In this document: positions 19,471-28,586 of the stretch, piece by piece
Numbering within the stretch: the first letter of the stretch is position 1
Layout: each line of letters opens with the position of its first letter
NCBI RefSeq assembly: GCF_003611275.1
Contig: NZ_CP020694.1
Location: 3,070,001-3,134,000 of the forward strand
From: Sulfitobacter sp. D7
GTDB lineage: Bacteria > Pseudomonadota > Alphaproteobacteria > Rhodobacterales > Rhodobacteraceae
Length of the DNA: 64,000 bases
Direction of reading: 5' to 3'
The notes under the pieces: model-generated
The model's input: the letters and a program-made list of their open reading frames with translations, nothing else
What the model was told of the DNA's origin: nothing
The model's database searches: none
Made by a program: the position numbers and the translations under genes

Positions 19471-19500
19471 AAAGGGCCGCCTTGATGGGCGGCCCTTTTT
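19471..19500 (+). terminator. Rho-independent terminator of pckA
   Basis: AAAGGGCCGCC (19471-19481) pairs with GGCGGCCCTTT (19488-19498) around a six-base loop and runs into TTTTT. Confidence 0.92.
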
Positions 19501-19521
19501 GCATCTTGCCCTCAATGTTCG

Positions 19522-20460
19522 TCAGCCTGCGAATGTTACCTTTGCGTCCAAAGGCATCTCGCGCAGGAAGCTGTCATCAACACCGGCGATATTCACTGAG
19601 GTCGACCGGTCCACCGCCGCGATCAGGGCAAAGCTTTTGTCCGGATACCGCCCGGCCATCAGCAGGCGTTTGTAGGCCAAGGGCACCGGCTCGCCACCCT
19701 CTTCGCGTGGGATTTGGGTAACCACCTCGTCCAACCGAACGCCACAGGTCGCCTCCACCTCTCGAAAGGGGAAGTTCAGCATATTCTCAAACTCGGGCCC
19801 GCCCGGAAACAGCTTCAGTGGCCGTCCGATGCTGCTGCGCGCGTTGGTCCAGCCCCACCACTGCGTGTAGAACGATTTCTCCCCCACTTCGGTACAGATC
19901 CATCCATTGGGCGAGTCGCGATACACCAGCACATAGGGGCGCATGGCGCGAAAGGCTTCGCTCTCCAACTCTCCCCGGCTCATGCACCACGCCTGAAGCG
20001 CGGCCTGCATCATCGCTGAGCCCCCATCCCAGATCAGTGACAAGGGCTGCTGCTGCTGGTGAAAACTCCATCCGTTCGGCTCTTCGTGCGAAAGGCGCAG
20101 CATCCCGTCGGCGTGGCGCGTCTTGCCATCCAGCCACAGCTTGCCCCGGTCAATGATATCGCGCGCTTCGGGCAAGGCCTCCACGCCAGCCTTAGTCAGG
20201 GAATAGCGCCGGTTCTCAATGGTGAACAGCGGCGCGCCCATCGCCTCTTCCAATTGCTGGATATGCCGCCGAACCGTTTGCCGCGTGCTTGCCAGTTGAG
20301 CGACCGCATGGCTGAGGTTCAGCGTTTGCGCCAAGGTCACGAATGAGCGTATCATCTCGAACAAAAGGGCCGGCGCAGGGTCCTTTTGCGGGGTCGGGGG
20401 CACGGGTGCGACCGGCTCAATATCGGACATATGTTGGTTCATAGGCAATGGATGGTACAT
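19522..20460 (-). CDS. LysR-like regulator with unusual C-terminal half
   Basis: A 312-residue protein. Residues about 33-95 form a LysR-type winged helix-turn-helix (SFVTLAQTLNLSHAVAQL, then TRQTVRRHIQQLEEAMGAPLF). The remainder does not look like the usual LysR effector domain: it is rich in Trp and Phe and ends with a domain resembling no family I recognise. ATG 20460 has GGA eight bases upstream; ATGs at 20442 and 20430 lack a ribosome site. It diverges from the XRE regulator. Target genes are unknown. Confidence 0.7.
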   Translation of the reverse strand: MYHPLPMNQHMSDIEPVAPVPPTPQKDPAPALLFEMIRSFVTLAQTLNLSHAVAQLASTRQTVRRHIQQLEEAMGAPLFTIENRRYSLTKAGVEALPEARDIIDRGKLWLDGKTRHADGMLRLSHEEPNGWSFHQQQQPLSLIWDGGSAMMQAALQAWCMSRGELESEAFRAMRPYVLVYRDSPNGWICTEVGEKSFYTQWWGWTNARSSIGRPLKLFPGGPEFENMLNFPFREVEATCGVRLDEVVTQIPREEGGEPVPLAYKRLLMAGRYPDKSFALIAAVDRSTSVNIAGVDDSFLREMPLDAKVTFAG

Positions 20461-20594
20461 GAATCATCCGGTAACGCAACATAATCTATCCAGCCAAGGT
20501 AAATCGGTTAACCCAAAGGGGCCATATCTAGGCAATTGATCCTCAACACATTGCGGGTAGTGAATGTATTGTACTCAACCTGAGGTATTGAACT

Positions 20595-20951
20595 ATGTCC
20601 CACCCTGTAGACGTTCACGTCGGTCGCCGACTCAAGCAGGCCCGCACCCTGCGAAGGCAATCCCAGACCGATGTGGCGCGTGAACTCAAGCTGTCGTTTC
20701 AGCAGATCCAGAAGTATGAAATCGGCTCCAACCGGATTGCCGCCAGCCGCCTGCATGAGCTTGCCCGGATACTGAATGTGACCCCCGGCTATTTCTTTGA
20801 AGGGCTGGATGACGACCACCCCGAGAACAGCAATGACCCCCACCTTGAGATCGTGAATGCCATCGGCTCCATCAAGGACGATGCGGTAAAGGCCCGAATT
20901 CTAACGTTTATTGAGGACGTCTCTGGCGTCACGGTGTCGCGCAAAAGCTGA
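20595..20951 (+). CDS. XRE-family transcriptional regulator
   Basis: A 118-residue DNA-binding protein. A Cro/CI-type helix-turn-helix covers about residues 10-65 (VGRRLKQARTLRRQSQTDVA, LSFQQIQKYEIGSNRI). A short C-terminal part follows and no sensor domain is evident. Such small alphaproteobacterial proteins resemble the DNA-binding region of SinR/CenR-type regulators. It is divergent from the LysR-like gene across 134 bases. A small CTCA-ACC-TGAG dyad at 20574-20584 lies ten bases before its start and could be an autoregulatory operator. Confidence 0.85.
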   Translation: MSHPVDVHVGRRLKQARTLRRQSQTDVARELKLSFQQIQKYEIGSNRIAASRLHELARILNVTPGYFFEGLDDDHPENSNDPHLEIVNAIGSIKDDAVKARILTFIEDVSGVTVSRKS

Positions 20952-21086
20952 TCGCGGCTCTCTGTCCACGCTAACTACGGCCTCGGCCACGCGGCTTGCA
21001 ACAGCTTCACGGCAGCACGCAACCCCGCGGCAACCTGATGCGCGCACGCTTTAAGGGCCGGTCCTCGCAACCGGCGTCTCCCACCT

Positions 21087-24000
21087 TTACGCGACCAGGG
21101 TTTCCGCTTTCTTAAGATCGACAGAAACCAACTGGCTGACCCCCTGCTCCGCCATGGTCACCCCAAAGAGCCGGTCCATCCGAGCCATCGTCACCGCATG
21201 GTGCGTGATGATCAGGAACCGCGTATCGGTCTGACGGCACATCTCATCCAACAGATCGCAGAACCTGGTCACATTTGCGTCATCAAGCGGCGCGTCGACC
21301 TCGTCCAGCACACAGATCGGCGCCGGATTGGCCAAGAACACGGCAAAGATCAGCGCCATCGCGGTCAAGGTCTGCTCCCCGCCCGACAGCAGGCTCAGGG
21401 TGCTCAGCTTCTTGCCCGGCGGTTGGCACAGGATCTCCAACCCGGCCTCCAATGGATCATCGCTTTCGACCATCACGAGGTTCGCCTCGCCGCCACCAAA
21501 GAGGTGGGTAAACAGCATAGAGAAGTTCGCGTTCACCTGTTCAAAGGCCGTCAGCAGCCGCTCCCGCCCCTCGCGGTTGAGGCCCGCGATCCCGCTGCGC
21601 AGGGTCTTGATTGCCTCTTCCAAATCGGCCTTCTCGGTCAGCAGCGCGCCGTGCTCTTCGCGTATCTCTTTGGCGTCATCCTCGGCGCGCAGGTTCACCG
21701 CGCCCAAGGAATCCCGCTGCCTTTTGTAACGGTTTACGTCCTCTTCCAGCGCGTCCACCGGCGGGGTCTGATCCGCCTCGATGTCCAGCGCATCGCGCAG
21801 GGCCTCGGGCGTGACTTGCCGTTCGTCCTGAATACGGTCCGCCGCATGGGTCACCGTCTCACGCGCGGCATCGCTGCGCGCCTCGGCCCGGGCGCGGGCT
21901 TCCCGCGCGTCCGAGGCCTGCCGTTCCGCGTCGCGTTCGGCATCCGTCGCCGCCTTCAGCGCAGCTTCGGCGGCGGCCAGCGTGTCGGTCGCATGGGTGC
22001 GTCGCGTTTCGGCGGCAGTGATCGCACCTGACAATTCTTCCCGCTTCGCCGCGATTTCCGCCGGCACGGCACCCGCCTCGGCCAACTCCGCCTCAGAGGC
22101 GGCTTTGCGTTCAACCAATTCGGCGGTGCGCTTGCCCGCTGTCTCCAACCGGTGCCGCCAGCCGCTGACCTCTTTCGAGACCTCTTGCACCCGGCGTCTG
22201 CGGGCATCGCCTTCGCGGCGCAATTCGTCATGGGCCGAGCGGCGCGACATCATGGTGATCCGAGACGCTTCGACCGTCATGCGGATATCGTCGACGGTCG
22301 CACGGGCAGCGGCAAGATCGTCCAAGCCCGCCAAGGTACGTTCGGCGTCCATCACCTCGGCCCGCGCGGTAATCGCGGCCTCCTCATGGCGCTTCACGGC
22401 AAGGCCAAGGGATTCCAGACGGCTTTGAACAAGGTTGCGATCCGCCTCCGCCCGGCTCAGGGCGCGCCCCGCTTCGGCCACCTGTCGATCCGCGTCGCGC
22501 CGCGCTTCGCGGGCACGTTTGTCGGCCTCGGCCTGCTCGGCCAACTGCTGCTGCAGGGTTTCATGCGCGGCCCGTGCCGCATCGGCACGTTCGCTCACCT
22601 GTTCCAGCGCCTGTTTCAGAACTTCCAACCGGTTCAACTGCTGCAGGCGCAGGGCCGCAGCCGATGGCGCATCCTCGGCCATGGCGCGGAACCCGTCCCA
22701 CCGCCAAAGATCACCCTCTGCCGAGACCAGCCGTTGCCCGGGCAGCAACTGCGCCTGAAGCCGCGCGCCCGCCTCAGGATCCACCAGCCCAATCTGGCTC
22801 ATGCGGCGTTCCAGCACCTTCGGAACCGTGACATGCTGCGTCAGTGGCGGCGCCCCTTCGGGCAGCGGCTGCGCCTCTAGGTAGCCCGGCAAGATCGACC
22901 AGCCGGAGGGTCGATCGGTAGCAACTTCCGGCGCGCGCAGGTCATCGGCCAAAGCCGCGCCGAGCGCCTTTTCAAACCCATGTTCGACCTGCAACCGGTC
23001 GAGGATCTGCCCGCCTTCCGCCGTGTCGCGTTCGACCAGCTTTGCCAGCGCGCCAACCTCTGCGCGCAGCGCATTGGCCTCGCCCTCGGCCTCGGACCGC
23101 TCTGCACGGGCATCGGCTTCGCGCGACTGCGTGTCGGCGCGGGTTTCTTCCGCAGCCAAAAGAGCCGCATCTGCCGCGGCTGAGGCCGTGACTGCGCTCG
23201 CCTCGGCCTGCTGGGCCGCTGCGAAATCCACACCAGCTTTGTCGAGGGTCGCTTGGCTCTGAGCGACTGCATCGCGGGCCTTGCGGGCTTCGGCTTCCGA
23301 CTTCTCCAGCGTTTTGCGGCTGTCCTGAAGCAGACGTTCGGCCGAGCTGTGCCGCGCCGCCAGACGGGCGACATCTTCGGTCTGCTGGGAAAGGTCCGCC
23401 TCGCGGGTCTGCAAGACTTCCGCCGCCTCGCGCGCGGCCTCTGCCGCCGCCTCAAGGGCGCTGTCGTGCCCCTCATCGGCTGTGGCAAGCTCGGACGCTT
23501 CCCTTTCGAGGCGCTCGATCGTTTCTTCCGCGTCGCGGTTCAGCCCGCCTTCCCGCTCGATATCGCGGGTCAACTGGGTGATGCGGCTGGTCAGGGTGTG
23601 GATCAATGACGCGGCACGGGTTTCTTGATCGGCCAGCGTGTCGCGCTGTGTGGTCAGACGTTGCAGAATCGCGGTCGCAATCGCCTCTTCCTCGCGTAAG
23701 GCGGGCAAGGCGGCCTCGGCCTCCTCCCGCCCTTTGGCCACGCGCCGCACCTGCGCTTCGGCCTCTGCCGTTGCGGCAACACGGGCGCGCAGGTCATCCT
23801 CGGCCTTGCCGCGCGCCTCGTCTGCTTCGCGCCAGCGGCGGTAGAGCAACAAGCCCTCGGCGCGGCGCAGTGCTTCGCCAATCTCGCGGTACTTCGCGGC
23901 CTGCCGCGCTTGCCGGGCCAGCGTGGCCAATTGAGCGGCCAATTGTTCAACCACATCATCAACACGGGCGAGGTTCTGTTCGGCCCCGTTAAGTTTCAAT

Positions 24001-24542
24001 TCGGCCTCATGGCGGCGCTGGTAGAGCCCCGAGATCCCAGCGGCCTCTTCCAGAATGCGGCGGCGACTTTTCGGCTTGGCGTTGATCAGCTCTGCAATCT
24101 GCCCTTGCCGGACCAGCGCCGGGCTATGCGCCCCGGTGGAGGCATCGGCGAAGAGCATCTGCACATCCCGCGCCCGGACATCCTTGCCGTTCACCTTGTA
24201 GGCGCTGCCGACATCGCGGGTGATGCGGCGCACGATCTCAAGCGCGTCTTGTTCGTTAAAGCCCGCAGGCGCCAGCCGGTCGCTGTTGTCGAGATGCAGC
24301 GCCACTTCGGCAAAGTTACGCGCCGGGCGCGAGGCGGCCCCGGCAAAGATCACGTCTTCCATGCCGCCGCCCCGCATGGCGGTCGGGCGGTTTTCGCCCA
24401 TGACCCACCGCAAGGCTTCGAGCAGGTTGGATTTGCCACAGCCGTTCGGCCCCACGACCCCGGTCAGCCCGTCTGAAATGACGAGGTCCGTCGGGTCCAC
24501 GAAGCTTTTGAAGCCGGTTAATCTGAGTTTGGAAAAACGCAA
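21087..24542 (-). CDS. smc: Chromosome segregation protein SMC
   Basis: The condensin ATPase that compacts and aligns the chromosome after loading at ParB-parS. It has 1151 residues. Walker A is GPNGCGKS (31-38), the long coiled coils flank a hinge at roughly 500-620, and the C-terminal head carries LSGGEQTLTAMAL and Walker B ICVLDEVDAPLDDAN. The best start is a TTG at 24542, giving the family N-terminus xRFSKLRLTGFKSF with GGCAGGG six bases upstream; the open frame itself extends to 24596. scpA and scpB are not adjacent. Its upstream region has a DnaA box and two GANTC sites. Confidence 0.96.
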   Translation of the reverse strand: MRFSKLRLTGFKSFVDPTDLVISDGLTGVVGPNGCGKSNLLEALRWVMGENRPTAMRGGGMEDVIFAGAASRPARNFAEVALHLDNSDRLAPAGFNEQDALEIVRRITRDVGSAYKVNGKDVRARDVQMLFADASTGAHSPALVRQGQIAELINAKPKSRRRILEEAAGISGLYQRRHEAELKLNGAEQNLARVDDVVEQLAAQLATLARQARQAAKYREIGEALRRAEGLLLYRRWREADEARGKAEDDLRARVAATAEAEAQVRRVAKGREEAEAALPALREEEAIATAILQRLTTQRDTLADQETRAASLIHTLTSRITQLTRDIEREGGLNRDAEETIERLEREASELATADEGHDSALEAAAEAAREAAEVLQTREADLSQQTEDVARLAARHSSAERLLQDSRKTLEKSEAEARKARDAVAQSQATLDKAGVDFAAAQQAEASAVTASAAADAALLAAEETRADTQSREADARAERSEAEGEANALRAEVGALAKLVERDTAEGGQILDRLQVEHGFEKALGAALADDLRAPEVATDRPSGWSILPGYLEAQPLPEGAPPLTQHVTVPKVLERRMSQIGLVDPEAGARLQAQLLPGQRLVSAEGDLWRWDGFRAMAEDAPSAAALRLQQLNRLEVLKQALEQVSERADAARAAHETLQQQLAEQAEADKRAREARRDADRQVAEAGRALSRAEADRNLVQSRLESLGLAVKRHEEAAITARAEVMDAERTLAGLDDLAAARATVDDIRMTVEASRITMMSRRSAHDELRREGDARRRRVQEVSKEVSGWRHRLETAGKRTAELVERKAASEAELAEAGAVPAEIAAKREELSGAITAAETRRTHATDTLAAAEAALKAATDAERDAERQASDAREARARAEARSDAARETVTHAADRIQDERQVTPEALRDALDIEADQTPPVDALEEDVNRYKRQRDSLGAVNLRAEDDAKEIREEHGALLTEKADLEEAIKTLRSGIAGLNREGRERLLTAFEQVNANFSMLFTHLFGGGEANLVMVESDDPLEAGLEILCQPPGKKLSTLSLLSGGEQTLTAMALIFAVFLANPAPICVLDEVDAPLDDANVTRFCDLLDEMCRQTDTRFLIITHHAVTMARMDRLFGVTMAEQGVSQLVSVDLKKAETLVA

Positions 24543-24560
24543 GTTTGCCCTGCCGTGATT

Positions 24561-24652
24561 GATTCTTGCCTGAGCGGCGAACTTGCCGTTTGGCACGGGT
24601 CCGAGTCAATCAAAAGCCCCAAGGGACAGGGGGCGGTCGGCGGTTATCCACA
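24561..24652 (-). promoter_or_regulatory. Candidate cell-cycle sites upstream of smc
   Basis: A perfect DnaA box TTATCCACA (24644-24652) and two GANTC methylation sites (24561-24565 and 24603-24607) lie within 110 bases of the smc start. DnaA and CcrM/GcrA control cell-cycle genes in alphaproteobacteria. Whether they act here is untested. Only one DnaA box is present, so this is not an origin. Confidence 0.4.
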
Positions 24653-24780
24653 AGATATTGTCGTCTCTCGGCCATTTCCGAGACTGGCCTCCGCCAGCCC
24701 CGCCGGATCGGCGCGTGTCGTCATTCTGACGCCGTCCAAGTCACAGCCCGGTGTTCCGCCTCAACCACAGCAAGCGCCCT

Positions 24781-25071
24781 CTAGTCGCAATCCAACACGC
24801 CAACGGCCTGCGCCTGATCGCCCAAGACCTCTTTCACCTCACAACCGCTCGCCTGTGCCATCGCACGCCCCGCCCGCCCGCGGATGGGGCCAAAGCGCGG
24901 CGCGTATTGGGTGTTCACCCGCACCGCTTCCGCCCGCTCCCCCCGAATGCGCACATCGAACACCGAACCCTCCACGGTGATGCGTTGGGCCGGAAGGCCC
25001 CTGAAGTCCCGACTAGGCGCGGTACAAGCCGCAAGGCCGATCACCACCGCAATGATAAGAAGCAAACGCAT
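24781..25071 (-). CDS. Small lipoprotein, function unknown
   Basis: A 96-residue protein with a clear lipoprotein signal MRLLLIIAVVIGLAACTAPS (lipobox LAAC, Cys16). The mature part contains two more cysteines (SGC and LDC near the end) that could form a disulfide in the periplasm. No domain recognised. It is transcribed toward smc across a 240-base gap and lies beyond the ATP synthase terminator. Confidence 0.75.
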   Translation of the reverse strand: MRLLLIIAVVIGLAACTAPSRDFRGLPAQRITVEGSVFDVRIRGERAEAVRVNTQYAPRFGPIRGRAGRAMAQASGCEVKEVLGDQAQAVGVLDCD

Positions 25072-25119
25072 GGTTTGAGCCTGTCGCGGTTGGGTTAATA
25101 AAAGCCTAACGCAAAAGAA

Positions 25120-25144
25120 AAAGCCCCGGCGAAACCGGGGCTTT
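25120..25144 (-). terminator. Terminator of the F0 ATP synthase operon
   Basis: AAAGCCCCGG (25120-25129) pairs with CCGGGGCTTT (25135-25144) around a five-base loop. On the minus strand the stem is followed by a T-rich stretch (TTTTTCTTTTG), as expected downstream of the leftward atp operon. Confidence 0.9.
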
Positions 25145-25166
25145 CAAAATTCGATGGGGCGCTGGC

Positions 25167-25739
25167 TTAGTGCAGCTTGGCTTCGACTTGGGCGATGCCA
25201 TCGTCGATCAGCTTGTTACCCTGTGCAGCGGTCATCTGCTTAGCGATCACATCGCGCGCAGCGGCCACAGCGATCGTCACGGCTTGGTCGCGGACTTCCT
25301 TCACAGCGGCGGCCTCGGCCGAGCTGATCTGGTCCTTCGCGGCGGCCATGCGACGGTCAAGCGATTTGGCCATATCCGCCCGTGCCTGTTCGGCAGCAAG
25401 ACGGGCATCTTCCTTGGCGGAAGACACTATGCGGTCCGCTTGATCCTGCACCTCTTTCTGCTTGCGCTCATAGGAGGCGAGCAAAGTTTGCGCTTCTTCA
25501 CGCAGGGCGCGGGCTTCTTCCAGCTCGGTCTTGATGCCATCGGCACGTTTATCGAGCATGCCGATCAGCAGCGTCGGAACCTTGAAGTAGATCAGGATCC
25601 CGAGGAACAGCAGGAACGCCAGCAACACGATGAAATCGGTGTTGCGCAGCGAAAAGAAAGGCCCCGTGGCGGCAAGCGCTGGCGAAGCCGCAAGACCGGC
25701 GAGCAGGGTCGAAAGTGTCAGGCGCATGGATTTGGTCAT
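25167..25739 (-). CDS. ATP synthase F0 subunit b
   Basis: The peripheral-stalk b subunit, 190 residues, linking F0 to F1. One membrane segment (DFIVLLAFLLFLGILIYF, about 35-52) is followed by a long charged coiled coil. Residues 1-24 (MRLTLSTLLAGLAASPALAA region) look like an extra signal peptide before the membrane anchor, a known feature of some alphaproteobacterial b subunits. It is the last gene of atpI-atpB-atpE-b'-b and is three bases from b'. F1 genes are not in the window, as usual in this order. Confidence 0.92.
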   Translation of the reverse strand: MTKSMRLTLSTLLAGLAASPALAATGPFFSLRNTDFIVLLAFLLFLGILIYFKVPTLLIGMLDKRADGIKTELEEARALREEAQTLLASYERKQKEVQDQADRIVSSAKEDARLAAEQARADMAKSLDRRMAAAKDQISSAEAAAVKEVRDQAVTIAVAAARDVIAKQMTAAQGNKLIDDGIAQVEAKLH

Positions 25740-25742
25740 GGC

Positions 25743-26300
25743 TTATCCTTTCATCCGCGCATCGACGGCGGCATCAACGGTTGTAGCGTCTGCCGTGCCA
25801 CCAAGGGCGGCGACGAGCGCTTCTGCGGTGTCCTTGGCAACGGCTTGTACGTTGTCCATGGCGCCCGCGCGAATTTCGGCGATGGCTTTTTCCGATTCCG
25901 CCACTTGCGCGGCAATCTCGGCATCGGCCTTGGCCATTTCGGCATCCAAATCAGCCTGCATGTCCGCTTTGGCTTGGGCCACGATCTGCTGTGCCTCGGC
26001 ACGGGCGTCGATCAGGGCCTTGTCATAGGCGGCTTCGGCTTCCTGTGCCTTGACTTTAAGGTCTTCGGCAGCCGCGATGTCATTGGTGATGGTCCCTTGG
26101 CGTTCAGCCAAAACCGCACCGATGCGAGGCAGAGCCACGCGCGACAGGATCAGGTAGGTGGCGATCAGCGCGAGGATCAGCCAGAAAATCTGGTTGCCCC
26201 AGTGATCGAAGTTCAGCTGCGGCATGCCCGGCGTTTCGGCAGCATGGGTCGCAATGCCGGTCGCGTCGGCCAGCCCGTCGCTGGTTGTTACAGTTGCCAT
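25743..26300 (-). CDS. ATP synthase F0 subunit b'
   Basis: The second, diverged b subunit (b') found in photosynthetic and related alphaproteobacteria, which form a b/b' heterodimeric stalk. It has 185 residues. The membrane segment is [20 protein letters not shown] (about 38-57), followed by an Ala/Glu-rich coiled coil. The N-terminus has no signal peptide, unlike b. It lies between the c-subunit gene and b. Confidence 0.93.
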   Translation of the reverse strand: MATVTTSDGLADATGIATHAAETPGMPQLNFDHWGNQIFWLILALIATYLILSRVALPRIGAVLAERQGTITNDIAAAEDLKVKAQEAEAAYDKALIDARAEAQQIVAQAKADMQADLDAEMAKADAEIAAQVAESEKAIAEIRAGAMDNVQAVAKDTAEALVAALGGTADATTVDAAVDARMKG

Positions 26301-26390
26301 CGTGGCTTCTCCTTGGAAACTTTGCCGTTACAGCCGGGCAGACACGGCGATGCGCGCCTGCCCGCTCGTAAGGATTACAGTTCCGAGAGC

Positions 26391-26615
26391 TTAGACAGCG
26401 AACATCAGCAGCAGAGCGACGAGGAACGAGAAGATCCCCAGAGCTTCTGCAAACGCGATGCCGATGAACAGGGTCGCTGTCTGGCTTGCGGCTGCCGACG
26501 GGTTGCGCAGAGCGCCGGACAGGAAGTTGGCGGCAACGTTGCCGACACCCAGGGCTGCGATGCCTGTGCCGAGACCTGCGATGCCTGCGCCGATATGTGC
26601 GAGTTGACCTTCCAT
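26391..26615 (-). CDS. atpE: ATP synthase F0 subunit c
   Basis: The proteolipid that forms the rotor ring; 74 residues, two membrane helices joined by the polar loop RNP (ALRNPSAA). The proton-carrying carboxylate is Glu57 ([12 protein letters not shown]), which indicates a proton-type rather than sodium-type ring, since the extra sodium-ligand residues are not seen. The gap of 64 bases to atpB and 90 to b' is larger than elsewhere in the operon. Confidence 0.96.
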   Translation of the reverse strand: MEGQLAHIGAGIAGLGTGIAALGVGNVAANFLSGALRNPSAAASQTATLFIGIAFAEALGIFSFLVALLLMFAV

Positions 26616-26679
26616 GGGGGTATCTCCTTACGATTGGAAGTTAAAACTTTGACGGGAAGCCCCGCCGTTGTTGGGGTTG

Positions 26680-27441
26680 TTAGTGTGCGGGGTGCAGCGC
26701 GTCCTTGAGGTACACGCATGTCAGGATGGTAAAGACATAGGCCTGGATAAAGGCCACCAGCACTTCGAGACCGTACATCGCGGTGATCGCGAGTACCGAC
26801 ACCGGAGAGATCACTGCGATGGCAGCAAAACCGGCGAAAACTTTAATAACCGCGTGGCCCGCCATGACGTTACCCGCCAGACGAATGGAGTGGCTAACCG
26901 GGCGCACGAAGTAGCTGATCAATTCGATGATTGCCAGCACCGGGCGCAGCGCCAGAGGGGCCGAGGACACCCAGAAGAGGCTCAGGAAAGCCGCGCCGTT
27001 CTTGACGAAGCCCACGACGGTCACGGTGATGAACACGGCCAGCGCCAGCACCACGGTCACCGAGAAATGCGCGGTGGGGGTAAAGGCTGTTGGGATCAGA
27101 CCAAGGAAGTTCGCCATGACGATGAACATGAACAGGGTCATGATATAGGGGAAGAACTTCAGCCCTTCTTTGCCGCAGATGTCTTCGACCATCTTGTGGA
27201 TGAAGCCGTAAGCCAGTTCTGCAACCGATTGCATCCGGCCCGGAACGACCGAGCGGCGCGCACTGCCCAGAACGAGCATCGCGAAAGTGGCCAGAACCGC
27301 CAGCGCCATCCAGAAGGTGGCGTTGGTGATGGTGTACCAAGCAACGGAAGCATCGTCGCTGAAAAGCGGCGATACGATGAACTGGTCCATCGGGTGGAAT
27401 TCCAGACCGCCTGCTGCGGCACCGTCTATCTCTGTTGCCAT
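26680..27441 (-). CDS. atpB: ATP synthase F0 subunit a
   Basis: The proton-channel subunit, 253 residues, with several membrane helices. The essential arginine lies in [12 protein letters not shown], and the last helices contain [19 protein letters not shown], the family end. It follows atpI by a single base, as expected for coupled expression. Confidence 0.97.
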   Translation of the reverse strand: MATEIDGAAAGGLEFHPMDQFIVSPLFSDDASVAWYTITNATFWMALAVLATFAMLVLGSARRSVVPGRMQSVAELAYGFIHKMVEDICGKEGLKFFPYIMTLFMFIVMANFLGLIPTAFTPTAHFSVTVVLALAVFITVTVVGFVKNGAAFLSLFWVSSAPLALRPVLAIIELISYFVRPVSHSIRLAGNVMAGHAVIKVFAGFAAIAVISPVSVLAITAMYGLEVLVAFIQAYVFTILTCVYLKDALHPAH

Positions 27442-27442
27442 C

Positions 27443-27793
27443 TCAGGCTCCCTCGTCCTTGCCCGAATGGGGCGTATCCTGTTCGGCCGGTTCGGCCTGT
27501 TGTTTGCTCTGGATTTCCTCAGCGGTGCGGAGCATCGTCTTCACCCCCGCCGCAAGGCCCAGCATTACAAATAGCACCATGAAAATGGGCAGCGTGCCAA
27601 AAAGCACATCAAGCCCGTATCCGATGCCGAAACCGATCCCAAGACCGGCCACAAGTTCGATCACCATCCGCCATGCCATATTGGCCTGAGAATAATGCTC
27701 ATCCGCTCGGGGCTTGGGTGCGCCGCGGTGTTTCGCAGCCGCCAGTTTGGCCTCAAGCTGCTCCATCTGCTGCCGTTGGTCCGGGCTGGTCAC
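27443..27793 (-). CDS. atpI: ATP synthase assembly protein AtpI/AtpZ
   Basis: A 116-residue membrane protein with two hydrophobic helices ([22 protein letters not shown] and [17 protein letters not shown]) after a charged N-terminus, matching the AtpI/AtpZ family that assists c-ring assembly. It uses a GTG start at 27793 with AAGGGG nine bases upstream. It is the first gene of the leftward F0 operon and divergent from the ArsR gene; the 240-base gap must hold the operon promoter, which I cannot place firmly. Confidence 0.9.
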   Translation of the reverse strand: MTSPDQRQQMEQLEAKLAAAKHRGAPKPRADEHYSQANMAWRMVIELVAGLGIGFGIGYGLDVLFGTLPIFMVLFVMLGLAAGVKTMLRTAEEIQSKQQAEPAEQDTPHSGKDEGA

Positions 27794-28033
27794 ACCAAAA
27801 TCCCCTTAGGAATATCTGCTGCGGTGCTACTGTCAGGGCGGGTTAGAGTCAACAACCTTGGGCGTAGCAGGTTTTCGCGCCTTTACAGTAGGTTAGCCGG
27901 AGCGAGACGGTGGCACCCTTGAAACAGCGCAAGCAAATCCCAGTGAAACCGCGCCGGATGCTTATTCAACCCGGTGGTTAAGTTAGCCGCAATGGCCGCT
28001 TTCCCACCCCCGCGCCCCGCGCTATGCAGGCAC

Positions 28034-28390
28034 ATGACCCAAGACCTAGATCAGGTGTTTGCCGCCCTTGCGGACCCCACCCGCCGCGCCATCCTCGCGA
28101 TGCTGCTGGAGGATGATATGGCCGTGACCGACGTGGCCGAGCCGTTCGAGATGTCGCTGGCCGCGATCTCGAAACATCTGGGCGTGCTGACGGCGGCGGG
28201 GCTGATCAGTCAGGAAAAGCGGGGGCGTGTGAAGTGGTGCAAACTGGAACCGGATGCCTTGCGGAATGCGTCGGTCTGGATGCAGGGGTTCGGGCAGTTT
28301 GAGCCGGTGAACCTTGATGCCTTCGAGCGATTTTTGGAAATCGAACTGCCTGAGACTGCGGAAGGCGTGACGCGCTCAGGGTCTGAGTAG
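28034..28390 (+). CDS. ArsR-family transcriptional regulator
   Basis: A 118-residue winged-helix regulator: VFAALADPTRRAILAMLLED (residues 8-27) and the recognition helix SLAAISKHLGVL are the standard ArsR/SmtB layout. The metal-binding cysteine pair ELCVCDL of ArsR is absent, so it probably senses something other than metals or acts as a simple repressor. ATG 28034 is chosen over an in-frame ATG 20 codons upstream because that extension is not conserved in the family. Confidence 0.88.
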   Translation: MTQDLDQVFAALADPTRRAILAMLLEDDMAVTDVAEPFEMSLAAISKHLGVLTAAGLISQEKRGRVKWCKLEPDALRNASVWMQGFGQFEPVNLDAFERFLEIELPETAEGVTRSGSE

Positions 28391-28450
28391 AGAGAGAGTG
28401 ATCCCCCCTTGCCACGAGGTAAATAAGACAAGGGGAGGATCAATCGACGG

Positions 28451-28528
28451 TCAGATGACGCCGAATGCAAAACGCAAAATAGCCAATACCACTACGATCA
28501 ACCCGATCAGGTAAATAATACTACGCAT
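28451..28528 (-). CDS. 25-residue single-pass membrane peptide
   Basis: A short open frame with translation start MRSIIYLIGLIVVVLAILRF and five further residues. It is almost wholly hydrophobic, with an Arg near each end, so one membrane-spanning helix. AAGGACA lies eight bases upstream of the ATG, a good ribosome site. Similar 20-30 residue peptides beginning MRSI-YLIGL are, as I recall, common in Rhodobacterales and usually left unannotated or named hypothetical. It stands alone between the ArsR gene and the DMT transporter. An imperfect dyad (CCCCTTG 28405-28411, CAAGGGG 28429-28435) lies just downstream and could be its terminator. Confidence 0.65.
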   Translation of the reverse strand: MRSIIYLIGLIVVVLAILRFAFGVI

Positions 28529-28586
28529 GGTTGTGTCCTTCACTTTGATTTCACGCCCCAACGCGGGATCACGCGGTCCGGTTCCA

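Noticed and set aside
24644..24652. Replication origin at the DnaA box
   Set aside because: Only one box is present, without an AT-rich unwinding region or dnaA/parAB neighbours.
25170..26708. A 512-codon + strand frame through the b, b' and c subunit genes
   Set aside because: It crosses three real genes and the gaps between them, so it is a composition artefact.
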